Notes: a model not told the origin generated them from the letters alone. DNA of 64,000 bases from an uncultured Lachnospiraceae bacterium (GCA_910589105.1 CAJUST010000008.1:1-64000), one strand, 5' to 3'; shown: positions 25,201 to 32,880, counted from the stretch's first letter. Numbers and translations: made by a program.

Positions 25201-27574
25201 CAGGCTGATTGCAACAGTGGAGCCAGAAAATGCAACAAACAAGAATGTCACTTTCACAAGTTCTGATAGGAAAATTGCAATAGTAGATGAAAGTGGCGTC
25301 ATAACTCCGAAAAAGAATGGAAGGGCGGACATTATTGTTACGACGGAAGATGGCTCTAAGACGGCAAGATGCGCTGTTCATGTAGCGATACAGGGACTGG
25401 CGTTGAAAGAGTTAGATGAAGTTATTTTGGAAATGGAAGAACTCATACAGGCAGGAAGCGGGCAGTATACGCAAGAAAGCTGGGCGAGATTTGCGGAAGC
25501 GTATGACAAAGCGGCAAATAGGGCAGAAGATGCGGCTGTAGAAGAACTTCAGAGGCTTTTAAATGAATTACAGGAAGCCTATGGAGAATTAGAGAGGATA
25601 GAATTGCCTGACGATCCGCAAAAGCAGGCGCTCAAAGAGCTGGATGATGCAGTGAGCGGCATGGAAGAGATTATTTGGACAGGAGGCGGACAGTATACAG
25701 AAGAAAGCTGGGCGAGATTTGCGGAAGCGTATGACAAGGCGGCAAAAAGGGCGGACGATGCGAGCGTGGAAGAACTTCAGAGACTTTTAAATGAATTACG
25801 GGAAGCCCATGAAAAATTGGAACAGAGCGGAACGCCTGTCGACCCGCAGGAGCAGGCCTTAACAACATTGGATAATGCAGTGAAAAGCATGGAGGAGCTT
25901 TTTTCGTCAGGAGATGGCCAGTATACGCAAGAAAGCTGGGCGAGATTTGCGGAAGCGTATGATAAAGCGGCAAAAAGGGCAGACGATGCGAGTGTGGAAG
26001 AACTTCAGAAACTTCTGAGAGAACTCCAGGAAGCCCGCAAAGAATTGGAGAAGATAGAATTGCCTGACGATCCGCAAAAGCAGGCGCTCAAAGAGCTGGA
26101 TGATGCAGTGAGCGGCATGGAAGAGATTATTTGGACAGGAGGCGGACAGTATACAGAAGAAAGCTGGGCGAGATTTGCGGAAGCGTATGACAAGGCGGCA
26201 AAAAGGGCGGACGATGCGAGCGTGGAAGAACTTCAGAGACTTTTAAATGAATTACGGGAAGCCCATGAAAAATTGGAACAGAGCGGAACGCCTGTCGACC
26301 CGCAGGAGCAGGCCTTAACAACATTGGATAATGCAGTGAAAAGCATGGAGGAGCTTTTTTCATCAGGAAGCGGGAAGTATACGCAAGAAAGTTGGGCGAA
26401 ATTTGAAGAAGCGTATAACAAAGCGGCGAAAAGGGCAGACGATGCGGGCGTGGAAGAACTTCAGAAACTTCTGAAAGAACTGCGGGAAGCCCGGGAAGGA
26501 TTAAAAAAGCTTGAACTGCCTGCCGATCCGCAGAAAAAGGCTCTAAAAGAATTAGATGACGCGGTGAAAAGCATGAAGGAGCTTTTTTTGACAGGAAGCA
26601 GCCGGTATACAAAAGAAAGCTTTGCGAAATTTAAGGAAGCGTATAATAAAGCGGCAAAAAGGGCAGAAGATGCGACTGTAGAAGAACTTCAGAGACTTTT
26701 AGAAGAACTTCAAACAGCCCAGAAAGGATTAAAAGGAAATTCAGTTAAGGTAACGTCATTAAAAGCTCCGACAGGCGTGAGGGCGGTTGTTAAGAGCGCA
26801 GGCGTGGAGATAACCTTTTCAAAGGTGGCAAATGCTTCTTCTTACGAAATTTACCGTAAGACAGCAAACAAAGCCGCACAAAAGATTGCCACAGTGAAAA
26901 CGGCTTATTATCTTGATAAAAACGCGCCGAGAGGGCAAAAATTAACGTATACGGTCGTTGCGCTTTCAAACCTGCCTTCCTATAAAAAGAGTGTGGCAAG
27001 CTTGGGCGTAAGTGTGACAGTTCCGGTAAAAAAAGAGACATTAAAGGCGGTTGCGGGATTAAAAGCAGTGAGCAAGAGCGCAGGCGTGGAGATAACTTTT
27101 TCAAAGGTGGCAAATGCTTCGTCTTATGAAATTTACCGTGTGGCTGGGAAAAAAGCCGCGCAAAAGATTGCGACAGTGACGGATGCCGCTTATCTTGATA
27201 AAAGCGCGCCGGGAGGAAAGAAACTAACGTATACAGTCGTTGCGCTTTCCAATAATCCTTCTTACATTAAAAGTGTGTCAAGTTCCGGCGTTTCTTTGAC
27301 TTTGCCAAAGGCAGTGTCAAATCTTAAGGTAAAAGCAGTAAGCGGCGGGGTTAAGATTAGCTTTAAGAAAGTCAAAGGGGCAAAGAGTTATACAATTTAC
27401 CGGTCCTCTAAGAAAAACGGCGTTTATAAGAAGGTTAAGACGCTGAAGTCTAAGAAGTCGTCTTATATAGATAAAAAAGCAAAGAAAGGGAAGAATTACT
27501 ACAAGGTAATTGCAAAAAAAGGAAAAGCTTACAGCCCGTCAAGCAAAGTAAAGAAAGTCAAATTGAAAAAATAA
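22142..27574 (+). CDS. Large modular GH29 alpha-L-fucosidase (signal peptide out of frame)
   Basis: Exported exo-fucosidase, 1810 codons from the internal ATG at 22142, but the natural start is the signal peptide at 22072 in another frame. Modules in order: GH29 domain (about 35-390; FCHFGPNTF, TAKHHDGFCIW, nucleophile Asp about 227 in EVWMDGAKG, LLLNVPPNTDG); F5/8 type C CBM (about 400-525); a lectin-like region; Calx-beta-like (about 665-775); a second CBM-like region (about 860-1000); a Big_2-type Ig domain; six 76-residue FIVAR repeats (about 1085-1535); three FN3-like modules and a Lys-rich tail. No sortase motif; the basic tail may hold it to the wall. It would cut terminal fucose from host glycans. 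Expression as a secreted protein depends on the G tract. Confidence 0.85.
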   Translation: MLELQSAHLNWSGGGEVVLSDLSDHRTAAPEAWGATPSPYQYQYQKEELSAFCHFGPNTFEGIEWGEHYGDRTPADIFRLENDFDAETLVQTLKEAGFKKLIVTAKHHDGFCIWASEYTDYDVAGSNYKNGEGDVLAEISAACTKYDMNMGLYLSPWDVHDPSYGYFDEDGNALCGGNGEPLNGMTWEQVYEQDALDYNEYYNNQLEELLGNNKYGNNGHFVEVWMDGAKGSGSKAQNYDFPTWFNTIQKYEGKAAGFEDDCLLFGAQAYTTVRWIGNELGVANEETWSKSRTNKDSNTIDSNTSGSYTVGFADGNQWTVPEADARITSGWFWGNNKKTPKTISELANMYFNSVGHNAVLLLNVPPNTDGEVDEDILNRVSEFGENVKNSFKVNLAENATVTATEVRGNDTAFSPANVLDGNDDTYWTMEDGSTTGSLTLNLGETKSFNMVTIEEAILLGQRISGFSVEYRNGDSGEWKTFAEGTTIGAKRICREMTVQADQIRINITGSHAVPLISEVGVYKSTKDFLLTSGIPEDLEVISVTDIDVSDGKGFTYTGWNAESGNQFLGGNSMYAGAGKEASLTFTGSKVWLYGTKESGHGTADIYIDGEKIESIDTRASQRKTGQMIYESHDLEHGSHVLRIVNTGTIGLDAAVVLNNGGKGMLQFETDAIEMEEDSETEVIVRRVGGSSGEVSVTYTNNPASAWQGHYDVDGIKGTLVFAEGETEKRFPVKTKRFLDKTGDLFFTVDLESVSGQAALGFNTSIKVTIRDLDDPARVDEIRQILADCKALNYELYQKEGQDAVKELTAELEAYLETEDFDVKEAIEKSNQLKAAKEQLVIRENYSEEDPFVMPSGAETKTAEAEMFILDSSNVVNANQYVRITEKAEASNGKEVNWFENGNRIYLPFVALEEGVYKVKATYRSGRGSGNPNALEWSGTNVSSGSMDVYGEENATTFHTAEFEIDIEEAGAGQLVFTASSKGGPVIDKFEFQCKEKPVVSVTGVSLNQTTLDMIDEETEYRLIATVEPENATNKNVTFTSSDRKIAIVDESGVITPKKNGRADIIVTTEDGSKTARCAVHVAIQGLALKELDEVILEMEELIQAGSGQYTQESWARFAEAYDKAANRAEDAAVEELQRLLNELQEAYGELERIELPDDPQKQALKELDDAVSGMEEIIWTGGGQYTEESWARFAEAYDKAAKRADDASVEELQRLLNELREAHEKLEQSGTPVDPQEQALTTLDNAVKSMEELFSSGDGQYTQESWARFAEAYDKAAKRADDASVEELQKLLRELQEARKELEKIELPDDPQKQALKELDDAVSGMEEIIWTGGGQYTEESWARFAEAYDKAAKRADDASVEELQRLLNELREAHEKLEQSGTPVDPQEQALTTLDNAVKSMEELFSSGSGKYTQESWAKFEEAYNKAAKRADDAGVEELQKLLKELREAREGLKKLELPADPQKKALKELDDAVKSMKELFLTGSSRYTKESFAKFKEAYNKAAKRAEDATVEELQRLLEELQTAQKGLKGNSVKVTSLKAPTGVRAVVKSAGVEITFSKVANASSYEIYRKTANKAAQKIATVKTAYYLDKNAPRGQKLTYTVVALSNLPSYKKSVASLGVSVTVPVKKETLKAVAGLKAVSKSAGVEITFSKVANASSYEIYRVAGKKAAQKIATVTDAAYLDKSAPGGKKLTYTVVALSNNPSYIKSVSSSGVSLTLPKAVSNLKVKAVSGGVKISFKKVKGAKSYTIYRSSKKNGVYKKVKTLKSKKSSYIDKKAKKGKNYYKVIAKKGKAYSPSSKVKKVKLKK
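22178..22187 (+). repeat. Homopolymeric G10 tract in the coding region
   Basis: Ten consecutive G between the signal peptide and the catalytic domain, in a genome that looks mid-40s percent GC. Length 10 puts the two halves out of frame; 9 or 12 would join them. Such tracts are classic sites of slipped-strand mispairing, and also of sequencing error. Confidence 0.95.
25396..26740 (+). repeat. Six tandem FIVAR repeats with a 456-bp recent duplication
   Basis: Six units of about 228 bp (76 residues; each with a variant of QYTQESWARFAEAYDKAA). Units 2-3 and 4-5 form two copies of a two-unit block: bases 25597-25905 are identical to 26053-26361 (309 bp exact, offset 456). This points to recent unequal recombination and likely copy-number variation. 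FIVAR modules usually act as stalks or in glycan or matrix binding. Confidence 0.9.
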
Positions 27575-27579
27575 AATTC

Positions 27580-27608
27580 TTGACAAACAAACGGGAATCT
27601 TTTATCAT
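27580..27608 (+). promoter_or_regulatory. Promoter for rplU-prp-rpmA
   Basis: TTGACA (27580-27585), a 17-base spacer, TATCAT (27603-27608). It lies immediately after the fucosidase stop with no terminator between. Confidence 0.85.
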
Positions 27609-27614
27609 ATATGA

Positions 27615-27685
27615 GTATGCCGCACAGCGAGGCTAAAGTCTGCATTTGATGCAGCGCCATAGCTGGCGAGTAATGATAATAGGAG
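27615..27685 (+). ncRNA. Ribosomal protein L21 leader (candidate)
   Basis: The leader between the promoter and rplU contains two tight hairpins: CTGCAT-TTG-ATGCAG (27640-27654) and CGCCA-TAGC-TGGCG (27655-27668), followed by GAGTAATGATAATAGGAGG. Spacing and sequence fit my memory of the Firmicute L21 leader, an autoregulatory mRNA element bound by L21. Confidence 0.7.
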
Positions 27686-27693
27686 GTGCCAAT

Positions 27694-27999
27694 ATGTACG
27701 CAATTATAGCAACAGGCGGCAAGCAGTATAAAGTATCCGAAGGCGATATCATTACCATTGAAAAGCTTGGTGTCGAAGCTGGTGAGAAAGTTACGTTTGA
27801 TCAGGTAATCGCAGTGTCTGACAATGGTATGAAAGTTGGAGACGCTGTAGCAAATGCCAAAGTGGAAGCTTCTGTAGTGAGAGAAGGCAAAGCGAAAAAG
27901 GTTATCGTGTATAAGTACAAGAGAAAGACCGGCTATCATAAAAAAAGCGGACACAGACAAGCGTTTACACAGGTGAAAATTGAAAAAATTGCTTTATGA
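27694..27999 (+). CDS. rplU: 50S ribosomal protein L21 (bL21)
   Basis: 101 residues, the normal size. MYAIIATGGKQYKVSEGD at the start and YKRKTGYHKKSGHRQAFTQV at the end are diagnostic of bL21, which binds 23S rRNA in the large subunit. The ATG at 27694 with AGGAGG upstream is chosen over an earlier in-frame ATG at 27646, which would lie inside the leader structure. Its stop overlaps the start of prp in ATGA. First gene of rplU-prp-rpmA. Confidence 0.97.
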   Translation: MYAIIATGGKQYKVSEGDIITIEKLGVEAGEKVTFDQVIAVSDNGMKVGDAVANAKVEASVVREGKAKKVIVYKYKRKTGYHKKSGHRQAFTQVKIEKIAL

Positions 28000-28325
28000 T
28001 TCAGGTGACAGTATTTAGAAACCGGAATGAAAAATATATCGGCTTTGACTGTAAAGGCCATGCAGGCTATGCAAATTATGGTGAAGATGTGATCTGCGCA
28101 GGAGTTTCCGCTCTTGTTATTAATACAGTGAATGCAATTTCCCGTTATACGCAGGAGGAGTTTTCCGCGGATACAGACGAAGAAACAGGAAAGGTGTTTT
28201 TACAGTTTTTACATCCGGCAGGGCACGATGCAGAGCTTCTTGTAAATTCTCTGGTTTTAGGGCTTCAGGGGATACGGGATGCGTATGGAGCCGAATATAT
28301 TACGCTAAACTTTAAGGAGGTATAA
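27996..28325 (+). CDS. prp: Ribosomal-processing cysteine protease Prp
   Basis: 109 residues. Prp cleaves the N-terminal extension of ribosomal protein L27 in Firmicutes, an essential step in ribosome maturation. The catalytic pair His22 (KGHAGYA) and Cys34 (DVICAGVSAL) occupies the standard positions. It overlaps rplU by four bases and lies directly upstream of rpmA, whose product carries the matching cleavage motif, so enzyme and substrate are co-expressed. Confidence 0.95.
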   Translation: MIQVTVFRNRNEKYIGFDCKGHAGYANYGEDVICAGVSALVINTVNAISRYTQEEFSADTDEETGKVFLQFLHPAGHDAELLVNSLVLGLQGIRDAYGAEYITLNFKEV

Positions 28326-28329
28326 AAAA

Positions 28330-28620
28330 ATGTTTAATATGAACCTTCAGTTATTTGCACATAAAAAGGGAGTTGGTTCTACAAAGAACGGCCGTGATTC
28401 CGAATCGAAACGGTTAGGCGCGAAGCGGGCGGACGGACAGTTCGTAAAAGCTGGGAATATTTTATACAGACAGCGTGGCACGAAGATTCATCCGGGCACG
28501 AATGTAGGCATCGGCGGAGATGACACTTTGTTTGCATTAGTCGATGGCATATTAAGGTTTGAAAGAAAAGGAAGATATAAGAAAAAAGCTTCCGTTTATC
28601 CAGTAGCCAGCAACGAATAA
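28330..28620 (+). CDS. rpmA: 50S ribosomal protein L27 (bL27) with Prp-cleaved extension
   Basis: 96 residues. The N-terminus MFNMNLQLFAHKKG has the Firmicute extension ending LQLF, which Prp removes so that the mature protein begins AHKKG; the mature N-terminus reaches the peptidyl-transferase centre. The body (GSTKNGRDSESKRLGAKRADG, then GTKIHPGTNVGIGGDDTLFAL) is unambiguous. An AAGGAGG site precedes the ATG. A hairpin follows at 28630. Confidence 0.97.
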   Translation: MFNMNLQLFAHKKGVGSTKNGRDSESKRLGAKRADGQFVKAGNILYRQRGTKIHPGTNVGIGGDDTLFALVDGILRFERKGRYKKKASVYPVASNE

Positions 28621-28629
28621 GATGATTTG

Positions 28630-28661
28630 ATAGACCCGACTTTTATGCCGGGTCTATTGTT
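28630..28661 (+). terminator. Hairpin after rpmA
   Basis: TAGACCCG (28631-28638) pairs with CGGGTCTA (28649-28656); the following T-tract is weak (TTGTT), so some read-through into obg is likely. Confidence 0.6.
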
Positions 28662-28689
28662 ACGTTAATGTGAAATTGAGGTGAAGCGA

Positions 28690-29973
28690 ATGTTTGCGGA
28701 TCGGGCAAAAATAATTATTAAATCAGGAAAAGGCGGAAATGGGCATGTCAGTTTCCGGCGGGAAAAGTATGTCCCAAATGGCGGGCCTGACGGCGGGAAC
28801 GGCGGAAAAGGCGGAGATGTGATTTTTCAGGCAGATGAGGGCATGAACACATTAAGTGATTACCGGCATAGACGCAAGTTTTCAGCCGGAAACGGAGAAG
28901 ACGGAGGAAAGAAAAACTGCCATGGAAAAAATGGCGTAGATTTAATTTTAAAAGTTCCACAGGGAACTGTGATAAAAGATGCAAAATCCGGCAGGGTGAT
29001 TGCGGACATTTCCGGCAAGAATCAGACACAAGTGATTTTAAAGGGCGGAAAAGGCGGTCTGGGAAACCAGAATTTTGCAACGCCTACTATGCAGGCTCCA
29101 AAATACGCGCAGCCGGGCCAAGAAGCGATTGAAGTGGAAGTTTTGCTAGAGTTAAAGGTAATTGCAGATGTAGGATTAATCGGTTTTCCGAATGTAGGGA
29201 AATCAACGCTTTTATCCCGTGTGACAAATGCCCAGCCGAAAATCGCAAATTATCACTTTACAACATTAAGCCCCAATCTTGGCGTTGTGGATTTGGAGGG
29301 CGCAAGAGGGTTTGTTATGGCAGATATCCCCGGTCTGATTGAAGGGGCTTCAAAAGGCGTGGGGCTTGGACATGAATTTTTGCGCCATATTGAACGCACA
29401 AAAGTAATGGTGCATCTGGTGGATGCAGCTTCTACAGAAGGAAGAAATCCACTGGAAGATGTTAAGACAATCAATGAGGAGTTAGAAGCGTATAATCCCA
29501 ATCTTTTGAAAAAGCCTCAAGTCATTGCAGCAAATAAAATCGATGCAATTTATGGAGAAGATCAGTCTGCGCTGGATTTGCTTAAGGCAGAGTATGAGGA
29601 AAAAGGAATAAAAGTTTTTCCAATTTCCGCTGTCAGCGGACAGGGAGTTTTGGAATTATTGTATTATGTCAGCGGCCTGTTAAAAGAGATTGGGGAAGAA
29701 CCAATTATTTATGAACAGGAATTTGATCCTTCCCTTAAGATGTTAAAAGAAGAATCGTATACAGTGGAACAGGACGATGACGGCGTATTTGTCGTGGAGG
29801 GGCCAAAGATTGACAAAATGCTGGGATATACAAATATAGAAACGGAAAAAGGTTTTTTGTTTTTTCAGAAATTTTTAAAAGAACAGGGCATATTGCAGGC
29901 ATTAGAAGACCGTGGAATTGAAGAAGGCGATACGGTTCGTATGTACGGTCATCAATTTGAATATTATAAATAA
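28690..29973 (+). CDS. obg: GTPase Obg
   Basis: Essential ribosome-associated GTPase in large-subunit assembly and stress signalling. The glycine-rich Obg fold comes first (SGKGGNGHVSFRREKYVPNGGPDGGNGGKGG), then the G domain with G1 GFPNVGKST, G3 DIPGLIEGAS and G4 NKID, and finally the Obg C-terminal domain of about 70 residues (DDDGVFVVEGPKIDKML). 427 residues. I start at ATG 28690, which has GAGGTGA at proper distance; the GTG at 28681 is the alternative. Confidence 0.97.
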   Translation: MFADRAKIIIKSGKGGNGHVSFRREKYVPNGGPDGGNGGKGGDVIFQADEGMNTLSDYRHRRKFSAGNGEDGGKKNCHGKNGVDLILKVPQGTVIKDAKSGRVIADISGKNQTQVILKGGKGGLGNQNFATPTMQAPKYAQPGQEAIEVEVLLELKVIADVGLIGFPNVGKSTLLSRVTNAQPKIANYHFTTLSPNLGVVDLEGARGFVMADIPGLIEGASKGVGLGHEFLRHIERTKVMVHLVDAASTEGRNPLEDVKTINEELEAYNPNLLKKPQVIAANKIDAIYGEDQSALDLLKAEYEEKGIKVFPISAVSGQGVLELLYYVSGLLKEIGEEPIIYEQEFDPSLKMLKEESYTVEQDDDGVFVVEGPKIDKMLGYTNIETEKGFLFFQKFLKEQGILQALEDRGIEEGDTVRMYGHQFEYYK

Positions 29974-29994
29974 CAGTTTTAGAAAGGAAGTCGT

Positions 29995-30288
29995 ATGTTA
30001 AATAGTAAGCAGAGGGCATATCTGATCAGTAAAGCGAGCCATATAACTCCGATTTTTCAGATCGGAAAGGCAAGTTTAACGCCGGAAATAATTACCGCTT
30101 TGGATGCTGCATTAGAAAAGCGGGAACTGATAAAAATATCTGTATTGAAAAACTGTTCGGATAATCCCAAGGAACTTGCGGATATAATTGCAGGCAGGAC
30201 GAGATCTGAGGTAGTTAAGGTAATTGGCAAAAAAATCATTCTTTTTCGCGTATCAAAAAAGAAGCCTGTAGTATTGCTTCCGCAATAA
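29995..30288 (+). CDS. yhbY: YhbY-family RNA-binding protein
   Basis: 97 residues comprising a single CRS1/YhbY (CRM) domain, which binds the pre-50S ribosome. The signature runs LNSKQRAYLISKASHITPIF, QIGKASLTPEII, and the late GKKIILFR. It follows obg by 21 bases with an AAAGGAAG site, the usual obg-yhbY-nadD order of Firmicutes. Confidence 0.92.
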   Translation: MLNSKQRAYLISKASHITPIFQIGKASLTPEIITALDAALEKRELIKISVLKNCSDNPKELADIIAGRTRSEVVKVIGKKIILFRVSKKKPVVLLPQ

Positions 30289-30369
30289 CTTGGAAGAATT
30301 AAAAAGACTTAGGAATTTTATGGTAGAAGAAACGTAATAAACAAGTAAATGAGCGGGAACAAAATAAAT

Positions 30370-30520
30370 GCGACAAGGAAGGAAAAAGGGAATATGCAAT
30401 ATAAATGCAATAGAGCAAGAAAACGGCAACATAGAATATGAGTGCGATAGAGCAAGAAAACGGCAACATAGAATATGAAGGCGATAAAACGAGAAAACGG
30501 GAGCGTACAATAGAATGAAT
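30370..30520 (+). repeat. Four 37-bp tandem repeats upstream of and abutting nadD
   Basis: Units start at 30370, 30407, 30444 and 30481 (last unit 40 bp). Units 2 and 3 are nearly identical (both contain AGAGCAAGAAAACGGCAACA). The last unit carries the nadD ribosome-binding site and start, and the repeat continues into nadD codons 3-4 (GCGACA). The 30289-30514 gap holds no gene. Confidence 0.85.
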
Positions 30521-31129
30521 GCGACACAACCCCAGAAAGTAGGGATTATGGGTGGTACATTTGACCCGATTCACTATGGACATTTATTAATAGCCCAAAG
30601 CGCAGCCGAGGAGTTTACTTTGGATCAGGTTTTATTTCTCCCTACCGGAAAAGCTCCGCATAAATCATACCAGCATGTGACGGATCCAGAACGCCGCTGT
30701 GATATGGTGAAGCTTGCAATTTCAGATAATCCGAAATTTAAGCTTTCTTTCTTAGAAGTGGATCATACAGAAGTAAATTATACCTATCTTACTTTGCAAA
30801 AAATGAAAGAACAGTTCAATAATTCGAAATTTTATTTTATAATGGGAGAAGATTCTTTAGATGATTTTCAAAATTGGAAACGTCCGGAAGAAATCTGCCG
30901 TTTGGCTGTGATTCTTGTCGCTTCGAGAAATGTGGGCAAAAGCAGTTTGGAAAGGAAGCTTGAAGATGCTAGAAAACTATATTCTGCTGAAATGTTTGCA
31001 TTAAATTCGCCTGATTTTTCTGTTTCGTCAAGAGAAATCAGAGAACGGGTGCGGGAAGGAAAAAAGATACGCTATATGCTTCCGGAAGAAGTGGGAAGAT
31101 ATATTAGACGGCATTCTCTATATTTATGA
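30515..31129 (+). CDS. nadD: Nicotinate-nucleotide adenylyltransferase
   Basis: Adenylates nicotinate mononucleotide in NAD synthesis. The nucleotidyltransferase motif GIMGGTFDPIHYGHL is at residues 10-24, then the FLPTGKAPHK region, FIMGEDSLDDFQNWKRPEEI, and the C-terminal SSREIRERVREGKKIRYMLP with the second ATP motif. 204 residues is normal. It starts at ATG 30515 with GGGAG upstream, at the end of the 37-bp repeats. yqeK and rsfS follow. Confidence 0.95.
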   Translation: MNATQPQKVGIMGGTFDPIHYGHLLIAQSAAEEFTLDQVLFLPTGKAPHKSYQHVTDPERRCDMVKLAISDNPKFKLSFLEVDHTEVNYTYLTLQKMKEQFNNSKFYFIMGEDSLDDFQNWKRPEEICRLAVILVASRNVGKSSLERKLEDARKLYSAEMFALNSPDFSVSSREIRERVREGKKIRYMLPEEVGRYIRRHSLYL

Positions 31130-31145
31130 CAGGATGGAGATATTT

Positions 31146-31739
31146 ATGACAGAACGTTTAAAAACGATAAAAAAACAACTAAAAAAAGAACTGGATAAAC
31201 AACGTTATGAGCACACAGTTGGAGTAATGTATACGGCATCCTGTCTTGCTATGCGTTATGGCAGTGATATAAATCAAGCGATGGCGGCTGGACTTTTGCA
31301 CGATTGCGCAAAATGTATCTCTGGGGAAAAACAGCTTCATCTCTGCAAAAAGCACCATATTCCTGTCAGTGATGCAGAATGGAGGAATCCGGTTCTTTTA
31401 CATGCGAAACTTGGGGCGTTTTTCGCTAAGACAAAATATGGAGTGGAAGATGCGGAGGTTCTCCATGCGATAAAAGCGCATACGACCGGAGAGCCGGGAA
31501 TGAATTTATTGGATAAAATTTTGTATGTTTCTGATTATATTGAGCCAAACCGGTATAAGGCGCCTGACTTGGAGGAAATCCGCTCGCTTGCATTTGAAAA
31601 TATTGATGATGCGGTTTATCGGATTTTAAAAGACACCATACACTTCCTGAATCAGAAAAAGGGTGCGATGGATACAAAAACAATGGATACATATAAATTT
31701 TACAAACGTCAGAAGGGAGAAGAAAATGGACGCTCGTGA
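31146..31739 (+). CDS. yqeK: HD-domain hydrolase YqeK (bis-nucleosyl tetraphosphatase)
   Basis: 197 residues. YqeK family enzymes split Ap4A symmetrically to ADP. HD motifs are visible: RYEHTVGVMYTASCLA, AGLLHDCAKCI, LLHAKLGAFFA, AIKAHTTGEPGM and ILYVSDYIEPNR. Start at ATG 31146 with ATGGAG upstream; ATG 31134 lacks a site. The last 14 bases overlap rsfS. Part of the nadD-yqeK-rsfS unit. Confidence 0.93.
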   Translation: MTERLKTIKKQLKKELDKQRYEHTVGVMYTASCLAMRYGSDINQAMAAGLLHDCAKCISGEKQLHLCKKHHIPVSDAEWRNPVLLHAKLGAFFAKTKYGVEDAEVLHAIKAHTTGEPGMNLLDKILYVSDYIEPNRYKAPDLEEIRSLAFENIDDAVYRILKDTIHFLNQKKGAMDTKTMDTYKFYKRQKGEENGRS

Positions 31740-32073
31740 AATAGCGAAATTGGCTTATCAGGCACTAGAAGAAAAGAAAGCCAAAGACATTAAAATTATT
31801 GACATTAGAGATATATCTGTAATTGCGGATTATTTTGTGATTGCAGATGGAGAGAATCAAAACCAGCTTCAGGCAATGCGGGATTCTGTAGATGAAACGC
31901 TGCTGAAAGCCAAAGTTGAGGCAAAGCAGGTAGAAGGGAATCAAAAATCCACATGGATTCTAATGGATTATGGCGATATCATCGTTCATATTTTTTCAAA
32001 AGAAGACCGCTTATTTTATGATTTAGAGCGCATTTGGAGAGACGGCTGTTTAATTGATCCGGAAAGTTTATAG
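31726..32073 (+). CDS. rsfS: Ribosomal silencing factor RsfS
   Basis: 115 residues. RsfS binds L14 and blocks subunit joining during starvation. Typical features: EIAKLAYQALEEKKAKDIKIIDIRDISVIADYFVIADG, then GNQKSTWILMDYGDIIVHIF, YDLERIW. Start at ATG 31726 with AAGGGAGAAG upstream, overlapping yqeK. The LytR-type gene often found between yqeK and rsfS in Clostridia is absent. Confidence 0.95.
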   Translation: MDAREIAKLAYQALEEKKAKDIKIIDIRDISVIADYFVIADGENQNQLQAMRDSVDETLLKAKVEAKQVEGNQKSTWILMDYGDIIVHIFSKEDRLFYDLERIWRDGCLIDPESL

Positions 32074-32093
32074 ATAAAGAAGAAATACAATCT

Positions 32094-32123
32094 TCCCGCA
32101 GCATATTTTGCTGCGGGATTTTT
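32094..32123. terminator. Terminator between convergent rsfS and lexA
   Basis: TCCCGCAGCA (32094-32103) pairs perfectly with TGCTGCGGGA (32109-32118); TTTTT follows. Some A content on the left may serve the opposite strand too. Confidence 0.9.
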
Positions 32124-32140
32124 GATTGAGAAAGTTTTGA

Positions 32141-32755
32141 TCAAAAGAAACGGAATACACCAAAAACAACTCCAAGAATAGATATATTTTCCGCAATAAT
32201 TGGTTCCATATGGTCGTTTTCAGGCTGGAGCCTGTAATAGCCATCTTCTTTATAATAGGTTTTGACTGTAGCGGAATCATCTAATAGCGCGACCACCATA
32301 TCTCCATTTGATGCGGTATTCTGATGTTTGACTAAAATAGTGTCTCCGTCAAAAATTCCGGCGTTCATCATGCTGTCTCCTTTGACGTGCAGCATAAACA
32401 CTTCCTGATTTGGGATAAATTCTGACGGGACGGGAAAGTAAGTTTCAATATTTTCAGCAGCGAAAATTGGCTGTCCTGCAGCGACGCTGCCTATCACGGG
32501 AATATTTACCATTTCGCGTCTCGTCAGTTGGAAAGAGTCGTCTAAAATCTCAATGGCCCGCGGTTTTGTCGGATCTTTGCGGATATAGCCGTTTTTTTCA
32601 AGCGTTTCTAAATGGGAGTGGACAGATGAAGTGGATTTTAAATGCACTGCTTCGCAAATCTCACGCACAGCGGGCGGATATCCTTTTTTTAAAATCTGCT
32701 GTTTGATATATTCTAAAATTTCTTGCTGTTTTGGGGTGATTTTGCCGTATGCCAT
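32141..32755 (-). CDS. lexA: SOS repressor LexA
   Basis: 204 residues. N-terminal winged helix (PKQQEILEYIKQQILKKGYPPAVREI, STSSVHSHLETLEKNGYI) and a C-terminal S24 self-cleavage domain. Cleavage is expected at Ala93-Gly94 (GSVAAGQP), catalysed by Ser128 (KGDSMM) and Lys165 (ATVKTYY). RecA-stimulated cleavage lifts repression of DNA-damage genes. It is divergent from a LysM protein gene, and the shared 180-bp region holds candidate LexA boxes, so it is probably autoregulated. Confidence 0.97.
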   Translation of the reverse strand: MAYGKITPKQQEILEYIKQQILKKGYPPAVREICEAVHLKSTSSVHSHLETLEKNGYIRKDPTKPRAIEILDDSFQLTRREMVNIPVIGSVAAGQPIFAAENIETYFPVPSEFIPNQEVFMLHVKGDSMMNAGIFDGDTILVKHQNTASNGDMVVALLDDSATVKTYYKEDGYYRLQPENDHMEPIIAENISILGVVFGVFRFF

Positions 32756-32829
32756 GCAAATGCCTCCTTCGTATATGTATCATTTTTTTTATTATAACAC
32801 ATAGAACAGAAAAAAGCAAACAAATATTC

Positions 32830-32843
32830 CGAAAATATGTTCG
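32830..32843. promoter_or_regulatory. LexA box candidate 1
   Basis: CGAAAATATGTTCG fits the Gram-positive consensus CGAACRNRYGTTYG with one mismatch. It lies just upstream of the -35 box of the divergent LysM gene and upstream of lexA. Confidence 0.7.
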
Positions 32844-32851
32844 AAAATCTA

Positions 32852-32880
32852 TTGACAAACGGGTGTTCTGATTATATAAT
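32852..32880 (+). promoter_or_regulatory. Consensus promoter with an embedded LexA box for the yneA-like gene
   Basis: Perfect TTGACA (32852-32857), 17-base spacer, TATAAT (32875-32880). Within it CAAACGGGTGTTCT (32856-32869) matches the LexA consensus with two mismatches, covering the -35/spacer. A strong promoter of this kind fits repression at rest and rapid SOS induction. Confidence 0.8.

Noticed and set aside
26127..26612. Long antisense open frames across the FIVAR repeats and FN3 modules (several on the minus strand).
   Set aside because: They mirror the repeated codons of the fucosidase, have no ribosome-binding sites or recognisable domains, and recur with each repeat.
30253..30583. 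Hydrophobic Cys/Phe-rich antisense frames over the nadD repeats.
   Set aside because: They arise from the 37-bp repeats read backward in three frames, as a repeat whose length is not a multiple of three would give, with no start signal.
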